Assembly (NCBI GenBank): GCA_903878475.1
Contig: CAIRHQ010000201.1
Span: 1-34,963 of the forward strand
Length of the DNA: 34,963 bases
From: an uncultured Bacteroidota bacterium
GTDB taxonomy: Bacteria; Bacteroidota; Bacteroidia; Chitinophagales; Chitinophagaceae
Direction of reading: 5' to 3'
In this document: piece after piece, positions 26,466-34,555 of the stretch
Layout: each line of letters starts with the position of its first letter
How positions within the stretch are numbered: the stretch's first letter is position 1
Notes under the pieces: generated by a model
Seen by the model: only the letters and a program-made list of their open reading frames with translations
What the model was told of the DNA's origin: nothing
Databases searched by the model: none
Translations under genes and position numbers: made by a program

Positions 26466-27242
26466 ATGACAGATTATTCATCACCCGGCCGGAGAAAATT
26501 TATTGCTAATTCGGTTAAGGGTAGTCTTGCCATAGGTATTGGCATGCACAGCAGTGGAAAATTATTACAATCTTTCCAACCCCTTCATCAAAAGCATGAC
26601 ATGCAAACGGGTTTCGATCAGCAGCCCCTGCCCTATGCTTATGATGCGCTGGAGAATATTATTGATGCCATGACGATGGAGATCCATTACAGCAAACATG
26701 CTGCTGCTTATTCTAAAAATCTGAAAGAGGCCGCACAGGCTGAATCGATTAATTTGAATACGCCGTTGGAAGCGGTGCTCGCAAATATTAGCCAGTACTC
26801 GGCCAAGGTTCGCAATAACGGAGGCGGTCATTATAATCATGAATTATTCTGGCAATGCATGCGGCCAAAAAAAGATGGCAATGCCCCATCGGGGAATTTA
26901 CTATTGGCCATTGAAAAAAACTTTGGCTCCTTTGATGCGTTCAAAAAACAATTTGCCGACGCTGGTAAATCTCGCTTTGGAAGTGGCTGGGCCTGGCTCT
27001 ATGCTGATCAGCAAAATATGCTGAAAATCGCCTCTACTGCCAATCAGGATAATCCTTTAATGAACCTTCCTGCTGCTCAACCCGGCAGTGATATCAAGGG
27101 CTTTCCACTATTGGCCTTAGATGTTTGGGAACATGCTTATTATTTAAAATATCAGAATAAACGCGCCGATTATATCGACAATTGGTGGAATGTAGTGAAC
27201 TGGGATTATGTACAAATTCGCTTTGATAAATTGAAAGGCTGA
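26466..27242 (+). CDS. Fe/Mn superoxide dismutase with Tat-like leader
   Basis: 258 residues, about 50 longer than the E. coli enzymes because of an N-terminal leader. Residues 8-29 (P-G-R-R-K-F-I... then a hydrophobic stretch to G-I-G-M) look like a twin-arginine signal, so the enzyme may act in the periplasm. The enzyme domain starts near residue 54 (L-P-Y-A-Y-D-A-L). Metal ligands by alignment to SodA: His74, His125, Asp219 and His223 (L-D-V-W-E-H-A-Y-Y). Gln194 in A-N-Q-D with Gly at the N-N-G-G-G site is the manganese-type arrangement, but metal use cannot be settled by sequence. It dismutates superoxide to oxygen and hydrogen peroxide. It sits between the permease (10 nt) and a membrane protein gene (26 nt). 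Confidence 0.92.
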   Translation: MTDYSSPGRRKFIANSVKGSLAIGIGMHSSGKLLQSFQPLHQKHDMQTGFDQQPLPYAYDALENIIDAMTMEIHYSKHAAAYSKNLKEAAQAESINLNTPLEAVLANISQYSAKVRNNGGGHYNHELFWQCMRPKKDGNAPSGNLLLAIEKNFGSFDAFKKQFADAGKSRFGSGWAWLYADQQNMLKIASTANQDNPLMNLPAAQPGSDIKGFPLLALDVWEHAYYLKYQNKRADYIDNWWNVVNWDYVQIRFDKLKG

Positions 27243-27268
27243 TCATTTATTTAAAAAATTAAAAGGCA

Positions 27269-27790
27269 ATGAGAAAGTACATCCTTTACTTTTTTCTGGC
27301 CGGCAGTTTAGCCATGATTTTTGTGATGTCGAGATCAGGGGCTCCGCTCAAAACTGCTGGCACTCCGCATGGCATCATTGATCTTGAATTTGCCAATACC
27401 CCTGCAAAAATTGATACCGTTTTGAAGTACTGGGCTCCGCAGGCTTCCATGAACCCTACCCATACCGCAACAGAAAACACTTTTCTGGATTTTATCTTCA
27501 TCTTTTTTTATGCCGGCTTTTTTTATTTGGCAGCAAAAAAAATTTCCCGTTCGTTTGCTGGCGCCTTCGGCAGGACCGGGAAGTTGATCGCGAAAGCAGC
27601 ATTATTGGCCGGTTTTTTTGATGTGCTGGAAAATACAGGTATGTTGCTCACCCTTTCTCAACAAGGTTCTGCTACAATAGCCATGGCTACTTTTATTTGT
27701 TCTGTAATCAAATGGACATTGGTGGTCATAACCCTTGGCTATGTTTTAATGGGAGGCATTGGATCTATTAGGGCGAAGTTCAGCAAGTAG
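27269..27790 (+). CDS. Small multi-pass membrane protein of unknown function
   Basis: 173 residues with about four membrane segments (about 4-20, 68-88, 106-130 and 136-162). An extracytoplasmic loop after the first segment carries A-P-L-K-T-A-G-T-P-H-G-I-I-D-L-E-F. Further along are T-F-L-D-F-I-F-I and G-F-F-D-V-L-E-N-T-G-M. Conserved-looking Asp and Glu within or near membranes (L-D-F, F-D-V-L-E-N) suggest a functional core, but I do not recognise the family. It is 26 nt after the superoxide dismutase gene on the same strand, so probably the last gene of that run. Confidence 0.75.
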   Translation: MRKYILYFFLAGSLAMIFVMSRSGAPLKTAGTPHGIIDLEFANTPAKIDTVLKYWAPQASMNPTHTATENTFLDFIFIFFYAGFFYLAAKKISRSFAGAFGRTGKLIAKAALLAGFFDVLENTGMLLTLSQQGSATIAMATFICSVIKWTLVVITLGYVLMGGIGSIRAKFSK

Positions 27791-27808
27791 GATTGCGGTA
27801 AAATAGAC

Positions 27809-27860
27809 TCAGCCTTTGCATAGAAGCTCCTGATACAGGAACAACCAATACAAAGGCTGA
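27809..27860. repeat. Nested inverted repeat
   Basis: Outer arms TCAGCCTTTG (27809-27818) and CAAAGGCTGA (27851-27860) pair perfectly over 10 bp. An inner hairpin TCCTG-ATA-CAGGA lies at 27828-27840. It begins 19 nt after the preceding stop codon, so it may be a 3' end structure. Confidence 0.65.
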
Positions 27861-27945
27861 TAAATTGACAAACAATCTGATGCAAATTTACTAGCATTAG
27901 ATGCTTATAACCAAAAACTTTCCCTAATTTTTTGCAAAATTTTAA

Positions 27946-27976
27946 TTGTCGTGTTCAAATGAAATTTGAACGACAA
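27946..27976. repeat. Imperfect inverted repeat
   Basis: TTGTCG-TG-TTCAAAT faces ATTTGAACGACAA across a GAA centre. The arms pair over 13 bp with a 2-nt bulge. There is no T-run on the plus strand. Confidence 0.6.
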
Positions 27977-28114
27977 AAACAATTATATTGCTGCCCCGGC
28001 AGGATCATTATAATTGCCCGCAAAATTACTCGTTGCTGCAATAACCAAACAACGATCAGGTAAATTTAAATAGTAATATTACCTCGTATTTGATCAACTT
28101 GAAAAAATATAAAT

Positions 28115-29484
28115 ATGCAAGTCTGGAAAGATTATCAGGAAAAAAACAAAGACCGTTTCTTAAATGAATTACTTGAACTGTTGCGCATCCCAAGCATCAG
28201 TGCAAAAACGGAGCACAAACAAGATATGATCACTTGTGCTGAAGCAGTAAAAACCCGTTTGATAGAAGCGGGCGTCGACAAAGTAGAGATCTATCCTACC
28301 GAAGGACATCCTGTTGTGTATGCCGAAAAAATCATCGATCCTGCTAAGCCTACCGTGCTGGTGTATGGTCATTATGATGTACAACCTGCGGAACCACTTG
28401 AACTATGGAAAAGCGGTCCCTTTGACCCCGTGATCATTGACGGAAAGATTTTGCACGCGGCAGCTGCGACGATAAAGGCCAAATGTATATGCATGTGAAG
28501 GCTTTGGAAACCTTGATCCAAACCAATACGCTGGTCAACAATATCAAATTCTGTATTGAAGGAGAAGAAGAAGTAGGTTCGCCCAATCTGGGAAAATTTG
28601 TAGCCTCACATAAAGAATTGTTGAAAGCCGATTGTGTGCTCATCAGCGATAGCGCCATGATCAGTTTGGAAACGCCGAGTATTGATATTGGGGTACGCGG
28701 ACTAAGTTATATAGAAGTAGAAGTGACCGGGCCCGATCGCGACCTGCACAGTGGTGTATATGGTGGTGCGGTGGCTAACCCCATTACCATATTGGCGAAA
28801 ATGATCGCCAGCTGTCATGATGCCAACAACCATATCACCATCCCCGGATTTTATGATGATGTGCTGGAAGCCACTGAGGCAGAAAGAAAACTAATGTCAC
28901 TGGCTCCCTACAATGAACAGGAATTTAAAGACGATCTGGGTGTGAAAGAAGTTTGGGGAGAAGCCGGTTATAGTACCAATGAAAGAACGGGTATCAGACC
29001 TACCATTGAGCTGAACGGCATCTGGGGTGGCTATCAGGGTGAGGGCGCGAAAACAGTATTGCCGTCAAAAGCCACGGCAAAGATCTCTGCAAGATTGGTA
29101 CCCAACCAATCATCTAAAAAGATCACAGAGATGCTGCTCAATTATTTTACCAAGATCGCACCGCCCAATGTTACCGTACGCGCTTTTGAACACCATGGCG
29201 GCGAACCTTATATGACCCCTATTGATTGTACGGCTTATCTGGCTGCAGCAAAAGCCATGGAAACAACGTTCGGAAAAACACCGATTCCGGTTAGGGGCGG
29301 TGGAAGCATCCCCATCTGTGCCTTGTTTGAAAAAGAACTGGGCATTAAGATCGTATTCATGGGATTCGGGCTTGATAGCGATAACCTGCACAGTCCGAAT
29401 GAAAAATTCAACCTGGCTAATTTCTATAAAGGAATTGAAACCATCCCTTATTTCCACCAGTATTTCACGGAAATGAGCAGTTGA
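28115..29484 (+). pseudogene. M20-family dipeptidase, interrupted by a 1-nt deletion
   Basis: Two overlapping frames (28115-28498 and 28483-29484) together encode one M20 metallopeptidase. Adding one T to the run at 28449-28452 makes a single frame of 456 codons, the normal family length, and restores I-F-A-R-G-S-C-D-D-K-G-Q, the conserved metal-site motif (Asp119 bridging). Other visible motifs: Y-G-H-Y-D-V-Q-P (His86, Asp88), E-G-E-E-E-V-G-S (about 149-156), I-S-D-S-A-M, the dimerisation-domain D-L-H-S-G-V-Y-G-G, and the C-terminal N-L-H-S-P-N-E ligand His. Such enzymes cleave dipeptides or carnosine-like substrates in the cytoplasm. As printed, translation stops at 28498 and neither half can be active. 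No other damage is visible, so the break is recent or is a sequencing error in a homopolymer. Confidence 0.92.
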
Positions 29485-29500
29485 TAAACATAGTTCCTAA

Positions 29501-29538
29501 AAAAGATCCCGTTAACCTAGTTAACGGGATCTTTTTTT
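29501..29538. terminator. Strong bidirectional terminator
   Basis: A 16-bp perfect inverted repeat (29501-29516 and 29520-29535; core GATCCCGTTAAC) with a 3-nt loop is flanked by an A-run and a T-run. It lies 17 nt after the peptidase stop and also faces the convergent MBOAT gene. Confidence 0.9.
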
Positions 29539-29569
29539 AAAGCATTTTGATGAGGTATCTGAATCAACA

Positions 29570-29627
29570 ATAAATGATTGGTCATAGCGAATTCAACTTC
29601 AGCAAACATACTCATCCAATCATTTAT
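29570..29627. repeat. 12-bp inverted repeat between convergent genes
   Basis: ATAAATGATTGG (29570-29581) and CCAATCATTTAT (29616-29627) are perfect complements across 34 nt. It lies 34 nt beyond the MBOAT stop. No T-run follows on either strand, so it may protect the MBOAT mRNA 3' end or be incidental. Confidence 0.55.
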
Positions 29628-29661
29628 CCAATCCAACTTCGTTTATCCGATACCGGTATTT

Positions 29662-31143
29662 TTAGAACTGAAAATAAATAAATGAGCTGCTGCTTTCCTG
29701 ACTCCATACCAGCAACAGGATCAAAACGGCCCAGATCAATCCCAATAACCACCAAGGCATTTTAGCCGCCACGGTAAGCACACGGGTATTGCGCATCATC
29801 CAATGGAAAGCAACCAGCAATATAACGATCACGGAAACTTTGATGATGCTAAGTGTTGACAGCAATACCTGCCCATTGGGTATATGGGTGAACATGGCAG
29901 TCAGCATTTGCCAGGCCGAATGGAAATCCGGTGCCCTGAAAAATACCCAGGTTACATTGATAAAGAAGAATGTGACCATGGCCAGTAAAAAATTCCTGAC
30001 GGTCTTGGTTTTTAATTCTCCCGGCAACACACCCAATACGCCGATCTCTGCTGATGAAACAGAGGTCATGGCTGCCTGTTTCAGGGTACTGAAATGTTGC
30101 ACGATCTTTTCCATCCAGAGATAAAATCCATGGAGTGCACCCCATACTACGAAGGTCCAGTTGGCTCCATGCCACAACCCCCCGAGCAACATCGTGATCA
30201 TAAGGTTGAAATATGTTCTGAATCTTCCGTTTCGGTTTCCGCCCAGTGGTATATATAAATAATCGCGTAGCCAGGCAGATAAAGTGATATGCCATCTGCG
30301 CCAGAAATCAGAAAATCCGATGGCGGCATAGGGATATAAAAAATTATCGGGCAATACAAAACCCAGACAGGAAGCTACCCCTATAGCACAGGTGGAATAA
30401 CCGGCAAAGTCGAAAAATATTTGTCCGGAAAAAGCCAGTACACCCATCCAGGCATCCAGTGTATTCAGCGGTCCATGCGCATTGAATACCGTATCTGCAG
30501 GAGATGCGAGCATACTATCCGCCAATACTACTTTCATGAACAAACCCAGCGACAACAATAATAGCCCTTGCAATAATTGCTGCCGGGTAGCTGAACGAGC
30601 CGTTTCAAACTGTGGTACCAGTTGCGGTGGACGCACAATAGGACCAGCCACCAGATGGGGAAAGAAGGTAACGAATAAGGAAAAGTCGAGCAATTTTTTT
30701 ACCGGCTCACTTTTACGTTTATACATATCTACTGTATAACATAATGTGGTGAATGTATAAAACGAAATACCCGCGGGCAAAATGATATTGGGTTTGGCCG
30801 GGTGAAAATCCATCCCAAAAAGATTGACCAACTGGGTGAAATTTTCGAGCAGAAATCCGCCATACTTAAAGAAGCAAAGCATGCCCAGGTTACCGATCAA
30901 ACTTAACACCAATAGTACTTTGCGCTTATGTTTGTTCTCTTGTGTGTACAGTGCCCTACCCACAAAAAAATCGATCACCGTAGAAAGCCAAAGCAGCAGG
31001 ATAAAGGGTGGGTTCCAGGCTGCATAAAATATATAACTGGCCAGTAGCAGGTTGATCTTTTTTACTTTCCACGAAAAGGGAAGGTTATGCAAGATCAGCA
31101 TAACGATAAAAAAGGCAACAAAAGTTAATGAGTTAAAAACCAT
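29662..31143 (-). CDS. MBOAT-family O-acyltransferase (AlgI/PatA-like)
   Basis: 493 residues with many membrane segments from residue 5 to the C-terminus. Family signatures: P-A-G-I-S-F-Y-T-F at 123-131, P-H-L-V-A-G-P-I-V-R-P at 162-172, D-F-A-G-Y-S near 245-250, S-D-F-W-R-R-W-H-I-T-L-S with His285, D-Y-L-Y-I-P-L-G-G-N-R near 294-304, and the proposed catalytic His325 in G-G-L-W-H-G-A-N-W. Relatives such as AlgI and PatA move an acyl group, usually acetyl, across the inner membrane for transfer to alginate, peptidoglycan or other polymers. It is 26 nt downstream of an SGNH-like protein gene on the same strand, the usual partner arrangement. The acceptor polymer is unknown. Confidence 0.93.
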   Translation of the reverse strand: MVFNSLTFVAFFIVMLILHNLPFSWKVKKINLLLASYIFYAAWNPPFILLLWLSTVIDFFVGRALYTQENKHKRKVLLVLSLIGNLGMLCFFKYGGFLLENFTQLVNLFGMDFHPAKPNIILPAGISFYTFTTLCYTVDMYKRKSEPVKKLLDFSLFVTFFPHLVAGPIVRPPQLVPQFETARSATRQQLLQGLLLLSLGLFMKVVLADSMLASPADTVFNAHGPLNTLDAWMGVLAFSGQIFFDFAGYSTCAIGVASCLGFVLPDNFLYPYAAIGFSDFWRRWHITLSAWLRDYLYIPLGGNRNGRFRTYFNLMITMLLGGLWHGANWTFVVWGALHGFYLWMEKIVQHFSTLKQAAMTSVSSAEIGVLGVLPGELKTKTVRNFLLAMVTFFFINVTWVFFRAPDFHSAWQMLTAMFTHIPNGQVLLSTLSIIKVSVIVILLVAFHWMMRNTRVLTVAAKMPWWLLGLIWAVLILLLVWSQESSSSFIYFQF

Positions 31144-31169
31144 GATGATAGTAGGTTTAGTGTTGAATA

Positions 31170-32219
31170 TTATTTTACCACTGCCGGCAGGTTACGGAAT
31201 TTCCAACCCTTTTCCTGGGTTAGGATCCGGATGAATTCATTAGTGAATAAGATAGCATCCGGCTGACTCAAATGTGAATTTTCGGGACATTCAAAATGAG
31301 CGATGGCCGGATAATCTAAAAAATAGAGGCTTGGGCATTGCAGCTGCGAAACCAGTTTATCCCAGTACTTTTCTCTTGGATAACCCATTTTCTCTCCGAA
31401 TAAAAATTCACCACTGGAAGGGGTACGTACAAATAATACCTGACCACCTCTGGCCTTTATTTTATCAACGGCTATTTTTACCACATTAAAAATCGAATCC
31501 AGTTTTGGTCCGGATACTGGCGGGTCTTTACTCATCTTGGCAAAAAAGGCCCAGATGCCTTTTACCTGATTTCGGGCAGCCGTATCCGTTACGAAATGAT
31601 CGGTCATATATTCCTGGCGATTAAATCTTACCCTTCCGAATTCAACCGGAAAAATGGGCTCGCCAAATACTCCCGGCCGATCGTGCAGGTGCAGGTTACC
31701 CAGTTCGGCATTCATGGATAAGCGGTCTTTGTCTATAAATGCCAGTTGCGACTCCAACAAATGATTAAGTTGAAAACTGACCCGTTGAGCAGGAGTTCGG
31801 TCTTTATAATATTTAAGATTTTTAAGGGGTGTTTCCACATTATGCGGAGAAGTAGAAAAGAACAATACTTCGGTAACATCCACCACTAGTTTCCCTTTAA
31901 AATCCGGGTCAGCAGCGAGGTTTTCCAATATCGGTATGGGGTTGCTGCCCACGCAGGCTAACTGGATGGCATGATCGCCGGTAGCGCTTTCGAAGGTAGG
32001 GATATCAAGATCAAATTTGATCCGGGATGAACCGATAAAAACGGTAGACTGATCGGCCGGTTCATACACATCAGCCCGTTTATCCGCCCATAAAGCCGGA
32101 TTATCGTCGTAACTGGTTTCAAAGCCTTTGCTGCGGACATAGCATTCCCAGCTGGTGAGGCTAACGATTACCAATACAAGCATGAGGATGCCTGCTTTTG
32201 AAAAAGGTGAATTAGTCAT
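31170..32219 (-). CDS. SGNH-like partner protein of the MBOAT acyltransferase
   Basis: 349 residues. One N-terminal membrane anchor (about 8-26), then an extracytoplasmic domain. An SGNH-like first block is V-F-I-G-S-S-R at 60-66 (Ser64 or Ser65 as nucleophile candidate). V-V-D-V-T-E follows the second strand, V-L-F-V-R-T-P comes near the middle, and E-N-S-H-L-S (His316) is the last block, where the usual Asp of D-x-x-H is a Glu (313). By analogy with AlgJ/AlgX or PatB, it would receive the acyl group exported by the MBOAT protein and transfer it to an envelope polymer. It is the first gene of the two-gene unit (26-nt gap). Catalytic assignment is inference, because SGNH families are very divergent. 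Confidence 0.78.
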   Translation of the reverse strand: MTNSPFSKAGILMLVLVIVSLTSWECYVRSKGFETSYDDNPALWADKRADVYEPADQSTVFIGSSRIKFDLDIPTFESATGDHAIQLACVGSNPIPILENLAADPDFKGKLVVDVTEVLFFSTSPHNVETPLKNLKYYKDRTPAQRVSFQLNHLLESQLAFIDKDRLSMNAELGNLHLHDRPGVFGEPIFPVEFGRVRFNRQEYMTDHFVTDTAARNQVKGIWAFFAKMSKDPPVSGPKLDSIFNVVKIAVDKIKARGGQVLFVRTPSSGEFLFGEKMGYPREKYWDKLVSQLQCPSLYFLDYPAIAHFECPENSHLSQPDAILFTNEFIRILTQEKGWKFRNLPAVVK

Positions 32220-32421
32220 ATGAATTAGTTTCGGTTGAAATGAGGATATCTGAGGAAGATAAAGTACTATCCCGGGGAGATTGAAGAAAACTGAAGATCC
32301 ACAAACTCGTCCAATAGTTTTGTTCTGTCGGATTAAAGATAATTCTCATAAATAACATTTCATAATATTTTTTTTATATACACATGAAACACAATACCAG
32401 TCAGCGATATGCCTAAATATT

Positions 32422-32453
32422 CTTGCACTAGAGGAATAATTTAAGTATGTTTG
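32422..32453 (+). promoter_or_regulatory. Candidate Bacteroidota promoter for the TIG lipoprotein gene
   Basis: CTTG (32422-32425), a 20-nt gap, then TATGTTTG (32446-32453), an exact TAnnTTTG match, 41 nt before the ATG. The rest of the 275-nt divergent spacer (32220-32494) shows no other site I can support. Confidence 0.45.
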
Positions 32454-32494
32454 ATGCTGACTTATTTTTCAATTTCCAATAATTCCAAATTCAT

Positions 32495-34555
32495 ATGAAG
32501 CTTACCCGTCTGTTTTTTATTGTATTGTTTGTTTTTTGTTATGTTTCCTGCAAAAAAAATGAGGTTTCAGGTGGAGGCGGAGGAGGTGGAACAACCCAGA
32601 ACCCTACACCCGCTACATTATCAATATCACCCAATGCTGCATTGGCAGGTGGAGCAAGCTTTACGTTGGTAGTGAATGGCAGCGGCTTTATCAATAGCTC
32701 TGTAATAAAATGGGATGGGAATATACTAACGACCACGTATGTAAGTACTACACAATTAACTGCTATTGTACCTGCTACTAATATTACCGCTGCGGGTACT
32801 GCAGCCATATCCGTTTTCACTGGCACGCCGGGAGGAGGAACCAGTAATACGGTTCCGTTTACCATCAGTACGGTGATCGTGATTAATCCGGCACCTGCAT
32901 TAACCACGATTACTCCTACATCAGCTATTGCCGGTACAGCAGCATTCACGCTTACTGCCAACGGAACTAATTTTATCAATGGATCAACCATCAACTGGAA
33001 CGGCACAACACTAGCGACTACTTTCATTAGTGCAACACAAATAACTGCAGTGGTGCCAGCTACGAATATCAGTGCAGCAGGTACTGCAAGCTTAACTGTT
33101 TTCACTCCATTGCCTGGAGGAGGAACCAGTGCTGCACAAACATTTAATATCAGTAACCCGGCACCGGTATTAACCAGTATCAGTCCGAGTTCAGCTACAG
33201 CAGGCAGTGCAGCCTTTACACTTACGGCAACGGGTACCGGATTCATGAACGGATCCAGTATTAAATGGAATGGCACAGCATTGGTAACCACCTATGTGAG
33301 TGCAACACAATTAACCGCACAGGTTCCAGCAGCCAATATCAGCACGGCCGGAACAGCCGCGGTCACTGTATTTACAGCAGTACCCGGTGGAGGTACCAGT
33401 GCTGCTCAAAATTTTACGATCACCAATAACAATCCTTTACCGGCATTAACTAGTATTAGTCCGAGTACAGCTACTGCTGGCGGCGCTACCTTTACACTAA
33501 CGGCTACGGGTACTGGTTTTATCAACGGATCCAGTATAAAATGGAATGGTACAGCATTGGTAACCACCTATGTGAGTGCAACACAATTAACAGCCGCGGT
33601 ACCTGCAACCAATATCAGTACAGCCGGTACAGCTGCGGTTACTGTTTTTTCAACTACTCCTGGCGGTGGTACTAGTAATGCAGTTACTTTCACTATATCA
33701 GCTGCCTCTACCACTAAAAAATTCCTTTTCGATGCAACACATGCGGAAACTGCAGGAAATGCCGATTGGGTAATTGATGAAGATGGCACACCGCAACGCT
33801 ACCCCACTCCTGCACAGGCAACGGTAACCGGAACAACAGCCGAGACCTATTGGACCGGTGCGATTTCAAGTTGGGGTATTGCCCTGGCGAAACTGGGTCA
33901 TACAGTAGAAACATTACCTTCCGGAACCGCGATCAGCTATGGAAATGCGGGCAATCCACAGGATCTTTCTAATTATGATGTATTTGTAGTGGATGAACCA
34001 AATAATGTTTTTACGGCAACAGAAAAAGCAGCCTTGATTCATTTTGTACAAAATGGTGGAGGCTTATTCATGGTTTCTGATCATACGGGTTCCGACAGAG
34101 ATGCTGACGGATGGGACTCTCCGGCTATCTGGAATGACCTGATGACGAACAATACCGTACAAAATAATCCTTTTGGGTTCAGTATTGACCTGGCCAATTT
34201 TTCAGACATTACCAGCAATGTATTAACGGCCAGTGGAGGTAATACCATCCTGAATGGTACACAAGGAGCTGTTACTCAAATGGAATTCAATAATGGCACA
34301 ACGGCTACATCAAATGTTGCGGTAAATCCGAATGTAAAAGGATTGATCTGGAAAACAGCTGCTACACAAAACAGTACAAATATCATGAGCTTGTCTTCAA
34401 CCTTTGGAACAGGCCGTGTATTTTTTGTAGGCGATAGTTCACCCATTGATGATGGCACCGGCGGAGCGGGCAATACCTTATATGTTGGCTGGCCCAATTA
34501 CAGCCATACCCAATTATTTATGAATGCCTCACTTTGGCTGGCCAAATTGCAATAA
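32495..34555 (+). CDS. Lipoprotein with four IPT/TIG repeats and a GATase-like C-terminal domain
   Basis: 686 residues. A lipoprotein signal with lipobox Y-V-S-C (Cys19) is followed by K-K-N and a Gly-rich linker (about 26-32). Four IPT/TIG Ig-like domains lie at about 39-126, 132-220, 222-309 and 315-402, each with S-P/T-x-x-A-x-A-G, F-x-x-x-S-x-I-x-W-x-G and V-P-A-x-N-I. The C-terminal domain (about 406-686) starts K-K-F-L-F-D-A-T-H and contains [24 protein letters not shown] and V-F-F-V-G-D-S-S-P, resembling the glutamine-amidotransferase-like fold without an obvious catalytic Cys. It is probably an outer-membrane-anchored protein; the TIG array would act as a stalk. Binding or enzymatic role is unknown. 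Its last 27 nt overlap the end of argH on the other strand. Confidence 0.85.
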   Translation: MKLTRLFFIVLFVFCYVSCKKNEVSGGGGGGGTTQNPTPATLSISPNAALAGGASFTLVVNGSGFINSSVIKWDGNILTTTYVSTTQLTAIVPATNITAAGTAAISVFTGTPGGGTSNTVPFTISTVIVINPAPALTTITPTSAIAGTAAFTLTANGTNFINGSTINWNGTTLATTFISATQITAVVPATNISAAGTASLTVFTPLPGGGTSAAQTFNISNPAPVLTSISPSSATAGSAAFTLTATGTGFMNGSSIKWNGTALVTTYVSATQLTAQVPAANISTAGTAAVTVFTAVPGGGTSAAQNFTITNNNPLPALTSISPSTATAGGATFTLTATGTGFINGSSIKWNGTALVTTYVSATQLTAAVPATNISTAGTAAVTVFSTTPGGGTSNAVTFTISAASTTKKFLFDATHAETAGNADWVIDEDGTPQRYPTPAQATVTGTTAETYWTGAISSWGIALAKLGHTVETLPSGTAISYGNAGNPQDLSNYDVFVVDEPNNVFTATEKAALIHFVQNGGGLFMVSDHTGSDRDADGWDSPAIWNDLMTNNTVQNNPFGFSIDLANFSDITSNVLTASGGNTILNGTQGAVTQMEFNNGTTATSNVAVNPNVKGLIWKTAATQNSTNIMSLSSTFGTGRVFFVGDSSPIDDGTGGAGNTLYVGWPNYSHTQLFMNASLWLAKLQ

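Larger units (their letters stand above)
27791..28114. other. Intergenic region with two inverted repeats
   Basis: 324 nt, AT-rich and gene-free. It contains a nested inverted repeat (27809-27860), a second inverted repeat (27946-27976) and TCGTTG-N14-CAACGA (28030-28055), which could be an operator for the downstream peptidase gene. No T-run follows the hairpins on the plus strand, so none is a textbook terminator. Confidence 0.6.

Noticed and set aside
28440-28500. Programmed ribosomal frameshift in the M20 peptidase
   Set aside because: The slip site is only TTTT with no stem-loop or upstream Shine-Dalgarno visible, and the family is normally encoded in one frame; a deletion or sequencing error is simpler.
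32539-33291. 250-residue open frame antisense to the TIG lipoprotein
   Set aside because: It is a low-complexity Val/Ala/Pro mirror of the repeats; such frames arise from the codon pattern of TIG repeats.
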